Shown: piece by piece, positions 8,647-18,403 of the stretch | Numbering within the stretch: position 1 is the first letter of the stretch | How the letters are laid out: the number at the start of each line of letters is the position of its first letter | Assembly (NCBI RefSeq): GCF_017942085.1 | Contig: NZ_JAGKSP010000006.1 | Location: forward strand, 62,001-126,000 | DNA length: 64,000 nucleotides | Source: Paenibacillus lignilyticus | GTDB lineage: Bacteria; Bacillota; Bacilli; Paenibacillales; Paenibacillaceae | Reading direction: 5' to 3' | Position numbers and translations under genes: made by a program | Notes under the pieces: generated by a model | What the model was told of the DNA's origin: nothing | The model's database searches: none | The model's input: only the letters and a program-made list of their open reading frames with translations

Positions 8647-10086
8647 ATGAAGCACCCATCCTTATATAAGGATCAACAGGTTGTCGTCATCGGATTAGCC
8701 AGAAGCGGGGTCAGCGTCGCAAAGATTTTCCATAAGCTTGGCGCAATCGTTACCGTTAACGATATGAAAGAACGTCATTTATCTCCCGAAGCGGACGAGC
8801 TGGACGCTTTGGGTGTTTCTGTTATTTGCGGCAGTCATCCGGCTGATCTCATTGATGCAAATACGGCGCTGGTGGTTAAGAATCCGGGTATCCCTTATAC
8901 GTCCGCGCCGGTTAAGCAAGCGGTAGAGCTGGGAATCGAGGTCGTGACGGAAGTCGAAGTGGCCTACCTTTTGTCGCCTGCGCCAATTATAGGGATTACC
9001 GGTTCCAATGGGAAAACAACGACAACGACATGGCTGGGCGAATTGCTGGAAGCAGCGGGGCTTAATCCGATCGTAGCCGGCAATATCGGGACCCCGCTGT
9101 GTGAAGCGGCACAGACGGCAACAAGCGAGGACTGGATCGTAGCGGAGCTTAGCAGCTTCCAATTGAAAGGCACGACGGAGTTTCGACCTCGGATTAGTAT
9201 GCTGCTTAATGTAGTCGAGACTCATCTGGACTATCACGGCGGCATGGAAGATTATGTGGCGTCGAAAGCGAAGCTTTTTGCAAATCAGACGCCTGAGGAT
9301 ACGGCGATCCTCAATGCAGATGATCCGGTTTGCCGCGAGCTGATGCATGCTGGGACGATTCGAGCACGAATTTTGCCGTTCTCGACAACCAAAGAACTTA
9401 CGTACGGCCTATGTGTCATCCCGCCGTTCCCTGCCGATCTCACAGAGCCTGTCGGTGACGTGAATCGTCAAATTGTATGGCGTGATGAGCAAGGCCAGTC
9501 CCATACCATCATCCCGGTCGATGAAGTCGGCCTTCCGGGACGCCACAATACCGCTAACGCGCTTGCGGCCATTGCTGCTTGTATCGCAGCAGGAGCAAGC
9601 ATCCAAACGTTGACAGAGCCGCTTCGCCAGTTCCGCGGGGTGGAGCATCGACTGGAGTTTGTGCGCAATCACAACGGCATCGCTTATTACAATAATTCCA
9701 AAGCAACGAACGGGACTGCTACGATCATCGCGCTGCGTTCTTTCCAGGGCCGCCGCATAGTACTCATTGCCGGCGGACTGGATAGAGGCTCCGACTATAT
9801 GGAGCTGCTGCCGCATTTCCGCGATCAAGTGAAAGCTGTCGTCGCTCTGGGCGAAACGCGCGGCAAAATTGCCGAAGTCGCAAGACGTGCAGGTTTAACG
9901 ACCATTAAAGTCGTCGAACCTGTGGAGGACGCCGAAAGCACGCTGCGGCTGGCAGTACGAGAAGCAGCAGCCCTCGCGGAGCCCGGAGATACCGTTCTCT
10001 TGTCTCCGGCCTGTGCAAGCTGGGATATGTTCAAATCCTATGAAGAACGAGGGCGCATTTTTAAAGAATCGGCGCATAACTTGTAA
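8647..10086 (+). CDS. murD: UDP-N-acetylmuramoyl-L-alanine--D-glutamate ligase
   Basis: Cytoplasmic ATP-dependent ligase that adds D-glutamate to UDP-MurNAc-L-Ala. I choose ATG 8647 (479 residues), behind GAAGGAG at about 8629. An in-frame TTG at 8620 lies upstream of that ribosome site and within the tail of the repeat block. Motifs are an N-terminal Rossmann-like segment with GLARSGVS, the P-loop GITGSNGKTTTTT (about 115-127), the HLDYHG substrate loop, and the MurD-typical NNSKATNGTA near residue 350. The gene follows the repeat-filled gap after mraY, so its transcription must cross that block or start within it; no clear promoter was seen. Confidence 0.96.
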   Translation: MKHPSLYKDQQVVVIGLARSGVSVAKIFHKLGAIVTVNDMKERHLSPEADELDALGVSVICGSHPADLIDANTALVVKNPGIPYTSAPVKQAVELGIEVVTEVEVAYLLSPAPIIGITGSNGKTTTTTWLGELLEAAGLNPIVAGNIGTPLCEAAQTATSEDWIVAELSSFQLKGTTEFRPRISMLLNVVETHLDYHGGMEDYVASKAKLFANQTPEDTAILNADDPVCRELMHAGTIRARILPFSTTKELTYGLCVIPPFPADLTEPVGDVNRQIVWRDEQGQSHTIIPVDEVGLPGRHNTANALAAIAACIAAGASIQTLTEPLRQFRGVEHRLEFVRNHNGIAYYNNSKATNGTATIIALRSFQGRRIVLIAGGLDRGSDYMELLPHFRDQVKAVVALGETRGKIAEVARRAGLTTIKVVEPVEDAESTLRLAVREAAALAEPGDTVLLSPACASWDMFKSYEERGRIFKESAHNL

Positions 10087-10131
10087 GTAGGGGGCTTGTC
10101 CCTACTTAAGCTTGCAAGAGGTGTTCGCGCT

Positions 10132-11229
10132 ATGGCAAAAGCCAGGTCTGCCCCGGATATGTGGATGATCATTGCGATTGGACTCATTTTGGCTATCGGA
10201 CTTGTTATGGTGTACAGCGCCAGTGCGGTGCTGGCCTTCCATGAATTCGGAGACAAATTTTATTACGTGAAACGACAGGTGCTGTTTGCTGCGCTCGGCA
10301 TTGGGGCGATGATCGTCACCATGAACGCAGACTATTGGATTTGGCGCAAATGGGCGAAGCTCGGTCTGCTCGTTTGTTTCGGCATGCTGCTGCTCGTCTT
10401 GGTCCCCGGCATCGGGGTCGTCCGCGGCGGTGCGCGCAGCTGGCTGGGGATCAGTTCGTTCGGTATTCAGCCATCCGAGTTTATGAAACTCGCGATGGTG
10501 ATCTTTCTCTCAAAGCTGCTTGCGGACAAACAACAGGCGGTAACACAGTTTACGAAAGGCCTGCTGCCGCCGCTTGGCATTATGGGACTGGCCTTCGGAC
10601 TCATCATGATGCAGCCGGACCTGGGCACAGGAGCCGTCATGATTGGCGCTTCGCTGCTTGTTATCTATACGGCAGGAGCGCGTATGGCGCATTTGGGATC
10701 GCTTGCTTTAGTAGGTGTAGCCGGCCTTGTCGGACTTATACTGGCAGCGCCATACAGGCTGCAGCGAATAACAGCGTTTCTCGATCCCTGGGCAGATCCG
10801 CTTGGAGCAGGCTATCAGTCGATTCAGTCGCTCTATGCGATTGGACCGGGGGGGCTGGTAGGTCTTGGCCTTGGAATGAGCAGGCAGAAATTCAGCTATC
10901 TCCCCGAGCCGCAGACGGATTTTATTTTCTCGATCGTGTCCGAGGAATTGGGCTTTATTGGCGGAACTACGATTATTACATTGTTCGCGATCTTGTTATG
11001 GCGAGGCATGCGGACCGCGATTGCAGCTCCCGATACATTCGGCAGTTTGCTTGCCGTCGGCATTATCGGCATAGTCGCCGTGCAAGTGTTTATCAATATC
11101 GGGGTTGTTATCGGCATGATGCCGGTTACGGGGATCACGCTTCCGCTGGTTAGCTATGGGGGTTCCTCGCTGACGCTGCTTCTGACATCGTTAGGTATTT
11201 TACTGAATATATCCCGTTACTCGAGGTGA
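10132..11229 (+). CDS. spoVE: SEDS-family lipid II polymerase / flippase-like protein (FtsW/SpoVE)
   Basis: Polytopic membrane glycosyltransferase of the SEDS family, which polymerises glycan strands with a partner class B PBP. The likely start is ATG 10132 (365 residues) behind AAGAGGTG at about 10116; an in-frame TTG at 10096 precedes that site. About ten transmembrane helices are visible, plus SEDS stretches such as GGARSWLGI with QPSEF, QPDLGTG, and PEPQTDFIFS. The C-terminal half has VSYGGSS. The position between murD and murG matches spoVE of B. subtilis. Whether it acts in vegetative division (FtsW), cortex synthesis (SpoVE) or both cannot be read from sequence. Confidence 0.9.
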   Translation: MAKARSAPDMWMIIAIGLILAIGLVMVYSASAVLAFHEFGDKFYYVKRQVLFAALGIGAMIVTMNADYWIWRKWAKLGLLVCFGMLLLVLVPGIGVVRGGARSWLGISSFGIQPSEFMKLAMVIFLSKLLADKQQAVTQFTKGLLPPLGIMGLAFGLIMMQPDLGTGAVMIGASLLVIYTAGARMAHLGSLALVGVAGLVGLILAAPYRLQRITAFLDPWADPLGAGYQSIQSLYAIGPGGLVGLGLGMSRQKFSYLPEPQTDFIFSIVSEELGFIGGTTIITLFAILLWRGMRTAIAAPDTFGSLLAVGIIGIVAVQVFINIGVVIGMMPVTGITLPLVSYGGSSLTLLLTSLGILLNISRYSR

Positions 11230-11236
11230 CTAATAC

Positions 11237-12349
11237 ATGCGTATCGTATTGACAGGCGGCGGAACAGGCGGCCATATCTATCCCGCGCTTGCAATTGGCA
11301 AGCAGGTGATGGAAGAGCAGCCGGGTTCGTCCATCCTGTACATCGGCTCTCCGAAGGGGCTTGAAAGCCGGATCGTGCCTGCGCAGGGCATTCCCTTCGA
11401 ATCGGTCGAAATTACAGGCTTTAGACGAAAGCTTTCGTTCGAGAATGTCAGGACGGTCATGCGTTTTCTAAAAGGGGTTCGGAGGTCCAAGCAGCTGCTG
11501 CGGGATTTTAAGCCGGACATCGTTGTCGGGACAGGCGGTTATGTGTGCGGACCCGTCATTTATGCCGCTGCAAAGCTGGGTATCCCAACCCTAATCCATG
11601 AACAAAATGCAGTTGCAGGCTTGACCAACCAATTTCTCTCCCGTTATGCCAGCAGCGTAGCGGTCAGCTTCAAGGATGCACTGTCGCAATTCAAGCGGCA
11701 GTCGAATACGTTATTTACCGGAAATCCATGTGCGACCAGCGTCGTACGCGCCGATAAAGAGCAAGGCTACGCCAGGCTAAACATTCCGGCAGGCAGTCAG
11801 GTCGTCCTGCTTGTCGGGGGCAGCCGCGGAGCGAAAGCGATAAATGATGTCATGGTGGACATGGCACCGCTGCTTCAGCGGCTGCCAGACGTCCATTTTG
11901 TGTTTGTGACCGGTGAAAGCTATTACGAGAACACGAAGCGCCGCATGGAAGAGGTGCAGCCGGCACGTTCCGAGCGTCTCCAAGTGCTGCCGTATTTGCA
12001 TCACATGCCGGAGGTGCTGGCGATATCCGATCTGGTGGTCGGAAGAGCAGGGGCATCCTCGATTGCCGAATTGACGGCACTGGGCATCCCATCGATTCTG
12101 ATTCCGTCGCCGAATGTGACGAACAACCATCAGGAAGCGAATGCCAGAAGTTTGGTAGATGCCGGTGCCGCCGAGATGATCCTTGAACGCAATCTGAACG
12201 GTGAGCTCCTCTTCGAGCGAATCAGCCGGATTATCAATAGTAAGGCAACGCGGACGGCAATGAGTGCTGCCGCGAAATCACTGGGCGTGCCGGATTCGGC
12301 GGCGCTGATCGTCAATGAATTGAAACAACTAACAACCAGACAAAAATAA
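11237..12349 (+). CDS. murG: Undecaprenyldiphospho-muramoylpentapeptide beta-N-acetylglucosaminyltransferase
   Basis: Peripheral membrane GT-B glycosyltransferase that adds GlcNAc to lipid I, giving lipid II. The 370-residue protein has the N-terminal glycine-rich GGGTGGHIYPALA loop (about residues 7-19), VVGTGGYVCGP, HEQNAVAGL, and the C-terminal UDP-GlcNAc pocket with GGSRGA and GRAGASSIAEL. ATG 11237 follows GAGGTGA at 11223, which overlaps the end of spoVE. It is followed by a 178-bp gap before murB. Confidence 0.97.
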   Translation: MRIVLTGGGTGGHIYPALAIGKQVMEEQPGSSILYIGSPKGLESRIVPAQGIPFESVEITGFRRKLSFENVRTVMRFLKGVRRSKQLLRDFKPDIVVGTGGYVCGPVIYAAAKLGIPTLIHEQNAVAGLTNQFLSRYASSVAVSFKDALSQFKRQSNTLFTGNPCATSVVRADKEQGYARLNIPAGSQVVLLVGGSRGAKAINDVMVDMAPLLQRLPDVHFVFVTGESYYENTKRRMEEVQPARSERLQVLPYLHHMPEVLAISDLVVGRAGASSIAELTALGIPSILIPSPNVTNNHQEANARSLVDAGAAEMILERNLNGELLFERISRIINSKATRTAMSAAAKSLGVPDSAALIVNELKQLTTRQK

Positions 12350-12527
12350 GTCTGTCCTATAGGCGATTGTCACACTCCTGTGCGGGAAGGCATAGTATAC
12401 AGCATAATCGTGACCGTCACCCGGCGGGCCTCTCAGCCTTTGCTTAACAGCAAGGCGGCGGGCCACCCGGAGGAGCGAACGAGCGCCAGGCAAGTTTCAA
12501 TCGCTATAGCAGAAGGAGGTACGACAG
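12350..12527 (+). other. 178-bp structured gap between murG and murB
   Basis: There is no credible gene here. It is GC-rich and contains GTGACCGTCAC, a possible hairpin formed by GCCTTTGC and GCAAGGC, and GGCGGGCC present twice. A 67-codon frame from 12380 runs into murB out of phase and has no ribosome site. A transcribed leader or a promoter for murB is possible but not shown. Confidence 0.4.
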
Positions 12528-13433
12528 ATGGAGCAGTTTTTGGCGGAGCTAAGCGAAATAGATGCAGGCAGAGTCCTGTTTAACAAGCCACTCTCCGAAT
12601 TTACAACTTGGAAAATCGGTGGACCGGCAGATGTACTTATTATTCCGAATAACGAAGACCAGCTGGTGTCGGTCGTCCGGTTGCTCCATAAACATGGGGT
12701 ACAGTGGACCAATCTCGGACGCGGCTCCAACATGCTAGTCAGCGACAAAGGAATCCGCGGCGTCGTCATTCAACCGGGTGAAGCATTCGATTATGTACGA
12801 TTTGATGGCACGCTCGTTCATGCAGGTGCCGCTTTTTCCTTTATCAAGCTGTCGGTTCTGGCAGCCAAAGAAGGGTTATCCGGATTGGAGTTCGCGGGGG
12901 GAATTCCAGGATCGGTAGGCGGAGCTGTTTATATGAACGCCGGCGCTCACGGGTCGGATGTGTCACGTATCTTCAAATCAGCTGACATTGTACTGGAAAC
13001 AGGGGAATTGGTTCGCTACGGAATAGAGGATATGAAGTTCACTTACCGTCATTCATGCTTGCATGAACAGCCGGGCATCGTCGTTGGAGCCGTGTTTGAG
13101 CTTGAGCAGGGAGAGCGCAAAGATATCATGTCGACTACTTCCACTTATAAACAGCGTCGTCTGTTGACTCAACCGCTGCAATTGCCATGTGCCGGCAGTG
13201 TGTTCCGTAATCCGCCGAATGATTTTGCCGCAAGGCTCATTCAAGAAGCGGGTCTCAAGGGAATGCGCTGCGGTGGCGCCGAGATCTCGAACTTGCATGC
13301 CAATTTCATTGTCAACACCGGGCAAGCGAAAGCTGAAGACGTTCTCACCCTTATGAAAACCATTCAAAGCACCGTGAAGGACAAATTTGGAGTCGAACTG
13401 GTGGCGGAGGTACTGGTTATGGGTGAGCGGTAA
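12528..13433 (+). CDS. murB: UDP-N-acetylenolpyruvoylglucosamine reductase
   Basis: FAD- and NADPH-dependent cytoplasmic reductase that turns UDP-GlcNAc-enolpyruvate into UDP-MurNAc. The 301-residue protein shows the FAD-binding core with the NLGRGSNMLVSD stretch (about residues 63-74), GLEFAGGIPGSVGGA, and the CAGSVFRNP catalytic segment, then a late glutamate-containing VAEV. It looks like the type II form common in Bacillota. ATG 12528 has an excellent AGAAGGAGGT at 12511. It is followed by murA, which makes its substrate, 15 bp later. Confidence 0.97.
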   Translation: MEQFLAELSEIDAGRVLFNKPLSEFTTWKIGGPADVLIIPNNEDQLVSVVRLLHKHGVQWTNLGRGSNMLVSDKGIRGVVIQPGEAFDYVRFDGTLVHAGAAFSFIKLSVLAAKEGLSGLEFAGGIPGSVGGAVYMNAGAHGSDVSRIFKSADIVLETGELVRYGIEDMKFTYRHSCLHEQPGIVVGAVFELEQGERKDIMSTTSTYKQRRLLTQPLQLPCAGSVFRNPPNDFAARLIQEAGLKGMRCGGAEISNLHANFIVNTGQAKAEDVLTLMKTIQSTVKDKFGVELVAEVLVMGER

Positions 13434-13448
13434 TCCGGAGGTGATAAA

Positions 13449-14729
13449 TTGGACAAATTGGTGATTGAAGGCGGGAAACCTCTCTCAGGAACCATTGTTA
13501 TCCAAGGCGCGAAAAATGCCGCTTTGCCGATTTTAGCTGCTAGTATGCTGGTAGAAGGAAAAGTGACGATCGATCATGTACCGAAATTGCTTGATATCGA
13601 CGTCATGCTTAACATTTTGCGCGAACTTGGCTGCCGGGCAGAGCACGAGGACGAAACCGTCACGCTCGATACGTCAAGCTTGCATTCTTCCCACATTCCT
13701 GAGGCTCTTATGCGTCAAATGCGATCATCCATTTTCTTAATGGGGCCGCTTTTAGCAAGGTTTGGCGAAGTAACGATATATCAGCCAGGCGGCTGCGCGA
13801 TCGGAGAACGGAAAATCGATTTGCATCTTAGCGGCCTTCGGGCGCTGGGGGCGCAGGTCGACGAGGAAGACAGCCGAATAGTCTGTTATGCAAAACGGTT
13901 GAAAGGCGCGGAAATTCACCTGGATTTCCCGAGCGTCGGAGCTACGGAGAACATTATGATGGCCGCGGTGCTTGCCGAGGGGCTGACTACGATCAGCAAT
14001 GCTGCTCGTGAACCGGAGATTCAAGATTTGCAGCATTTCTTGAACAGTATGGGTGCCAAGATTTTCGGTGCCGGTACGGATACGATTACGATCGAAGGAG
14101 TAGAGAAGCTGACGCCTTGCCGCTATCAAGTCATTCCGGACCGGATTGTGACCGGAACGGTGATGGTAGCCGCTGCCGCAACGCGCGGGCAGGTGACGCT
14201 TCTGAATACATGTCCTTCGCACTTAACCTCTCTCATCCATGTGCTTAGACGCACAGGTGTTCAAATAACGGTTGACGATGATATAATCAAAGTAGGTACA
14301 GCAGCACGCCCTAAGGCTGTTGACCGCATCGTAACCTCGCCTTATCCTGCTTTTCCTACCGATTTGCAATCGCAAATAATGGTTCTGCTTGCACTGGCAG
14401 ACGGAGTAAGTGTCATGAAAGAAACGATTTTTGAAGGCAGATTCAAGCATGTCGATGAACTCTCGCGCATGGGAGCCGACATTCGCGTTGATCTGAACTC
14501 CGCTTTCATCCGCGGCGTGTCACGTCTGTACGGCGCAACGGTGGAAGCGACGGATTTACGCGCAGGTGCTGCCCTGGTCATTGCCGGGCTTGCCGCGCAA
14601 GGGAAAACCGTCGTGGAGCAGGTGCATCATATCGACCGCGGTTATGACCGAATTGAGACCATGCTGGGCAGGCTGGGAGCCAGAATTACCCGCTATTCAC
14701 CAGTGCCGAACAATCAAATCGTTCCATAA
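13449..14729 (+). CDS. murA: UDP-N-acetylglucosamine 1-carboxyvinyltransferase
   Basis: First committed step of peptidoglycan synthesis: transfers enolpyruvate from PEP to UDP-GlcNAc in the cytoplasm. The 426-residue protein has the double EPSP-synthase fold, an N-terminal GAKNAALPILAA, and the loop PGGCAIG with catalytic Cys116, the residue alkylated by fosfomycin. The start is TTG 13449 with GGAGGTGA at 13437. It follows murB within 15 bp, so the two early UDP-MurNAc enzymes are co-transcribed. A cysteine rather than aspartate in the loop predicts fosfomycin sensitivity of this copy. Bacillota often carry a second murA elsewhere. Confidence 0.97.
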   Translation: MDKLVIEGGKPLSGTIVIQGAKNAALPILAASMLVEGKVTIDHVPKLLDIDVMLNILRELGCRAEHEDETVTLDTSSLHSSHIPEALMRQMRSSIFLMGPLLARFGEVTIYQPGGCAIGERKIDLHLSGLRALGAQVDEEDSRIVCYAKRLKGAEIHLDFPSVGATENIMMAAVLAEGLTTISNAAREPEIQDLQHFLNSMGAKIFGAGTDTITIEGVEKLTPCRYQVIPDRIVTGTVMVAAAATRGQVTLLNTCPSHLTSLIHVLRRTGVQITVDDDIIKVGTAARPKAVDRIVTSPYPAFPTDLQSQIMVLLALADGVSVMKETIFEGRFKHVDELSRMGADIRVDLNSAFIRGVSRLYGATVEATDLRAGAALVIAGLAAQGKTVVEQVHHIDRGYDRIETMLGRLGARITRYSPVPNNQIVP

Positions 14730-14820
14730 CAACGTGTGTGGACAGATATAAGAAAGCGTGAGCGGCTCTTGCCATGATTGGCGGGAAGCCGTTTGCGTTT
14801 ATACAAAGAGGGGACAAGCT

Positions 14821-15585
14821 ATGCAAGAGAAGATGCCCGTGCTGCGCGAACCCGTGAAACGGCGCAGAAGCGGCAAAAAGCTGTTAGCGGTGCTTTTCTT
14901 ATTATTCGTCGTAATTCTTGGCGTACTATTCTTTAATTCTTCCATTAGCAAAGTAGCGACTGTGACTATCGAAGGCCAGCATTACCTGAATGCCGCTGAA
15001 ATCCGCAAGGTTGCCGGCATCGCAGCGGGAGATTCCTTCTTTGGAACATCCGCAGGCAAATTAGAGGCAAGAGTGCATACGATTAAGGCCATCGAGAATG
15101 TAAAAGTGACCAAATCGTTCCCCGGCAGCATCACGATCCATGTGCAGGAGTTCGAAACAGTCGCCTATACGTTGTCGAAGAAAGGCGAAATCACGGCGAT
15201 TTTGGCTAACGGTACAGGGATTGCGGCCGGTTCCGAAATGATTGTCGACAAGCCGATTCTGTCCGGTTGGAAGGCAGATGATCCTATTTTGGCCGAGCTT
15301 TGCAAAACGCTCTCAACGATCCCGGAAGATTCCATAGCAGACTTCTCAGAGATTAAACCGGAACCGTCCCCCTCTTACAAGGATCGGATCAAAATCTACA
15401 CCAGGACGCGATTTGAGGTCATTACGGCGGTGTCTCTGCTGCCTGAGAAGATCCCAACGCTGAATGCAGTCATCGAAATTCAGCCCCCGGGACTAATTAC
15501 TATGCTGCTTGCGGATAAATATGCATCATTTACGCCGGAAGTCGCAGATAATCAGGGTATTTCCCAAAAAGAGACTACTCAATAG
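14821..15585 (+). CDS. divIB: Cell division protein DivIB/FtsQ
   Basis: Bitopic division protein of the FtsQ/DivIB-FtsL-DivIC complex. The chosen start is ATG 14821 (254 residues), after GAGGGGA at about 14808; the frame is open upstream to 14758 but without a ribosome site. It has a basic cytoplasmic tail (residues 1-20), one transmembrane helix (about 21-40), then a POTRA-like domain opening with KVATVTIEGQHYLNAAEI, and a beta domain. Sequence conservation in this family is low; the call rests on architecture and position between murA and ftsA. The genes ylxW, ylxX and sbp that follow divIB in B. subtilis are absent. Confidence 0.9.
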   Translation: MQEKMPVLREPVKRRRSGKKLLAVLFLLFVVILGVLFFNSSISKVATVTIEGQHYLNAAEIRKVAGIAAGDSFFGTSAGKLEARVHTIKAIENVKVTKSFPGSITIHVQEFETVAYTLSKKGEITAILANGTGIAAGSEMIVDKPILSGWKADDPILAELCKTLSTIPEDSIADFSEIKPEPSPSYKDRIKIYTRTRFEVITAVSLLPEKIPTLNAVIEIQPPGLITMLLADKYASFTPEVADNQGISQKETTQ

Positions 15586-15718
15586 CTTCAAAGAATGATA
15601 GAATTTTAGTTATGTAGATTTAATTGCCCTTTTTTCATTTTTTCGGAATAACATCAACCAGCGCATGTACATCCATGTATTGGACGTTTAAATAAACCTT
15701 GAAAAAATTGTAGAAAAA

Positions 15719-15747
15719 AGAGGGATATCCAGGATTACGTTGAATTA
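15719..15747 (+). promoter_or_regulatory. Candidate sigma-H promoter for ftsAZ
   Basis: AGAGGGATA at 15719-15727 matches the sigma-H -35 pattern RNAGGAWWW except for one base. GTTGAATTA at 15739-15747 fits the -10 pattern RNNGAATWW exactly, with 11 bases between. In B. subtilis one ftsAZ promoter is sigma-H dependent and raises division protein levels at the onset of sporulation. Confidence 0.45.
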
Positions 15748-15774
15748 AAAAGAAATGCAACGCAGTCGCGGCAT

Positions 15775-15805
15775 TTAATGTACCTAATTAATGTACCTAA
15801 TTAAT
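15775..15805 (+). repeat. Two and a half 13-bp direct repeats before ftsA
   Basis: The 13-base unit TTAATGTACCTAA occurs at 15775 and 15788, followed by a further TTAAT. It is AT-rich and ends about 8 bases before the ftsA ribosome site GGAGGTG, so it would lie in the 5' leader. Confidence 0.8.
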
Positions 15806-15826
15806 ATTGAACGGAGGTGCCAGAGG

Positions 15827-17071
15827 TTGAGCAGCAACGACATCATCGTCAGTTTGGACATCGGTACATCCAAGGTTCGTGCTATTATTGGCGAAGTGAA
15901 TAACGGCGTCATTAATATTATTGGAGTTGGATCGGCCGACTCGGAAGGTATCCGCAAAGGGGCTATCGTTGATATTGACCAAACCGTTCAATCCATTCGC
16001 AATGCGGTGGATCACGCCGAGCGTATGGTCGGTATTCAAATAAGCGATGTATATGTGGGCATTCAAGGCAATCATATCGGTTTGCAAACGAATCACGGCG
16101 TTGTCGCCATATCCAATGAGGATCGTGAAATCGGAGAAGAAGACATCGAACGCGTTTTGCAAGCGGCGAAAGTAGTAGCTTTACCTCCGGAACGCGAAAT
16201 CATTAACCTAGTTCCTAAGCAGTACTTGGTTGACGGACTTGAAGGCATCTCAGATCCTAGAGGCATGATTGGTGTTCGTCTTGAAGTAGAAGCAACGCTT
16301 GTAACCGGGGCCAAAACAGCAATACATAACTTAGCCCGGTGCGTCGAGAAAGCTAATCTGCGGATTGCCGGCATTATCCTAATGTCACTTGCGTCAGGAC
16401 AAATGGCGCTCACCAAAGATGAGAAAATGATGGGTACGGTCCTCGCAGACATTGGCGCCGGATCCAGTACCATTGCAATTTTTGAGCAAGGAAGCATTGT
16501 TGCGACTTCCACGCTGCCGGTTGGCGGCGAGTATGTGACCAGCGATATTTCTTACGGACTCCGTACTCAAACCGAGCAAGCCGAGAAGATCAAGCAGAAA
16601 TTCGGCTGTGCGCTTATCGACGATGCGGCTGAAGATCAGAAATTCAAAGTTATGCGTATGGGCAGTAACGTGGAGAAGGAATTCTCTCAGGTTGACCTGG
16701 CCAACATCATAGAACCGCGCATGCAAGAAATTTTTCACTTAATCCGTCAAGAAGTACGCCGACTTGGCTACGGGGATAAGATCAATGGATACGTTTTAAC
16801 GGGCGGTACAGTGACGATGCCGGGAACATTGGCACTGGCCCAACATGAGCTGGAAGCAAGCGTCCGCATTGCGGTGCCGGATTATATCGGTGTTCGCGAT
16901 CCTGCTTTTACCAGTGGTGTTGGCATGATTCAATATGTTTCGAAGTATATGAAAGGCAAGGCAGTTTCTTCGCCTAAGAAGAGTGCCAGCCGAAAGTCCA
17001 GTTCAACGAATTCGCCCTCGAAGCCTGGTCTTTTTGAAAAATTGAAAAATATGTTTAGTGAATTTATTTGA
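15827..17071 (+). CDS. ftsA: Cell division protein FtsA
   Basis: Actin-like ATPase that tethers FtsZ to the membrane. The likely start is TTG 15827 (414 residues), 7 bases after GGAGGTG at 15813; an in-frame ATG at 15791 lies in the upstream direct repeat. The phosphate-1 loop reads [15 protein letters not shown], the 1C subdomain is present, and the phosphate-2 region has [10 protein letters not shown]. The C-terminal stretch [15 protein letters not shown] is the amphipathic membrane-targeting helix, preceded by a Ser/Lys-rich linker. ftsZ begins 17 bp later, the conserved pairing. Confidence 0.96.
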   Translation: MSSNDIIVSLDIGTSKVRAIIGEVNNGVINIIGVGSADSEGIRKGAIVDIDQTVQSIRNAVDHAERMVGIQISDVYVGIQGNHIGLQTNHGVVAISNEDREIGEEDIERVLQAAKVVALPPEREIINLVPKQYLVDGLEGISDPRGMIGVRLEVEATLVTGAKTAIHNLARCVEKANLRIAGIILMSLASGQMALTKDEKMMGTVLADIGAGSSTIAIFEQGSIVATSTLPVGGEYVTSDISYGLRTQTEQAEKIKQKFGCALIDDAAEDQKFKVMRMGSNVEKEFSQVDLANIIEPRMQEIFHLIRQEVRRLGYGDKINGYVLTGGTVTMPGTLALAQHELEASVRIAVPDYIGVRDPAFTSGVGMIQYVSKYMKGKAVSSPKKSASRKSSSTNSPSKPGLFEKLKNMFSEFI

Positions 17072-17088
17072 TCGGGGGATACAACAGC

Positions 17089-18207
17089 ATGTTGGAATTT
17101 GATTTCGAAAATGAGCAACTGGCTCAAATCAAAGTCATCGGCGTTGGCGGTGGTGGCAGCAATGCCGTAAACCGAATGATTGAGAATGGTGTCAGAGGCG
17201 TAGAATTCATAACTGTGAATACAGATGCGCAAGCATTGCATATGGCGAAAGCTGAGCAGAAGCTGCAAATCGGTGACAAGCTGACTCGCGGATTAGGTGC
17301 AGGTGCAAACCCTGAGGTTGGTAAAAAAGCAGCTGAAGAATCACGTGAAACGGTCATGAACACGCTCAAAGGCGCGGACATGGTATTCGTAACAGCGGGT
17401 ATGGGCGGCGGAACCGGTACAGGTGCTGCTCCCGTAATCGCTGAGATCGCTCGCGAATGCGGCGCGCTGACAGTAGGCGTTGTAACGCGTCCGTTTACAT
17501 TCGAAGGACGTAAACGCTCCGGACAAGCTGAGCTTGGTATCGAAGCGCTTAAAGAAAAAGTAGATACGCTGATCGTTATTCCGAATGACCGTTTGCTTGA
17601 GATCGTAGACAAGAAGACGCCAATGCTCGAAGCATTCCGTGAAGCGGACAACGTGCTGAAGCAAGCTGTACAAGGTATCTCTGATCTAATCGCAGTACCG
17701 GGCCTGATTAACCTTGACTTCGCTGACGTGAAGACAATCATGACGGAACGCGGATCTGCACTCATGGGGATCGGTAACGCGACAGGCGAGAACCGTGCTG
17801 CCGATGCAGCCCGCAAAGCCATTCAAAGCCCGTTGCTTGAAACATCCATCGACGGTGCGCGCGGTATCATCATGAACATCACTGGCGGCGCTAATCTCTC
17901 GCTCTATGAAGTGAATGAAGCGGCTGAAATCGTTATTTCGGCTTCCGATCCGGACGTTAATATGATCTTCGGTGCTAGCATCGACGAGAACCTGAAAGAA
18001 GAGATTAAAGTAACGGTTATCGCAACAGGTTTCGAGCACCGTCACAGAGCTGAAGTTCGACGTCCCGTAACCGGACAACCGGAACCGACGAACGCCGAGG
18101 CACCGCGCCAGCAAGCTGCAAGCACGGGTCCAAAACCGTTTGGCAGCAACGTATCCAGCGATCAACTCGATATTCCGGCATTTCTTCGCAATCGTCGCAA
18201 CACCTAG
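17089..18207 (+). CDS. ftsZ: Cell division protein FtsZ
   Basis: Tubulin-like GTPase that forms the division ring. ATG 17089 (372 residues) follows GGGGGAT at 17074; a TTG at 17068 overlaps the ftsA stop and is less likely. The GTP-binding signature GGGTGTG is at residues 106-112, and the T7 loop is represented by LINLDFADV. After a Pro/Gln-rich linker the C-terminal peptide [10 protein letters not shown] binds FtsA, SepF and other partners; sepF and divIVA are also encoded in this window. It is followed by a strong terminator. Confidence 0.98.
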   Translation: MLEFDFENEQLAQIKVIGVGGGGSNAVNRMIENGVRGVEFITVNTDAQALHMAKAEQKLQIGDKLTRGLGAGANPEVGKKAAEESRETVMNTLKGADMVFVTAGMGGGTGTGAAPVIAEIARECGALTVGVVTRPFTFEGRKRSGQAELGIEALKEKVDTLIVIPNDRLLEIVDKKTPMLEAFREADNVLKQAVQGISDLIAVPGLINLDFADVKTIMTERGSALMGIGNATGENRAADAARKAIQSPLLETSIDGARGIIMNITGGANLSLYEVNEAAEIVISASDPDVNMIFGASIDENLKEEIKVTVIATGFEHRHRAEVRRPVTGQPEPTNAEAPRQQAASTGPKPFGSNVSSDQLDIPAFLRNRRNT

Positions 18208-18227
18208 TTACCTTTAATAAGGACTTT

Positions 18228-18262
18228 AGCCGCTTTCCGGATCACCGGAAAGCGGCTTTTTT
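18228..18262 (+). terminator. Rho-independent terminator after ftsZ
   Basis: AGCCGCTTTCCGG and CCGGAAAGCGGCT form a 13-bp perfect stem around ATCA, followed by six T. It closes the dcw operon before the spoIIGA-sigE unit. Confidence 0.93.
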
Positions 18263-18403
18263 GCTATTTTCGCTGCCGGAAATCGCTACTTATTAAGGCG
18301 TCATGGAGTGCAAACCATCCCTTTGCACTAACCGAACGCTGCAAAATTCGCGTTAACGGGTTGTGCGGCATCGACAAAAAAAGATCGCTCCTGACGGCAT
18401 GTT

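Noticed and set aside
10335..11153. 272-codon frame inside spoVE
   Set aside because: It overlaps the SEDS gene in another frame, has low-complexity Arg/Ser composition and no ribosome site.
12380..12583. 67-codon frame between murG and murB
   Set aside because: No ribosome site, runs into murB out of frame, and the composition looks non-coding.
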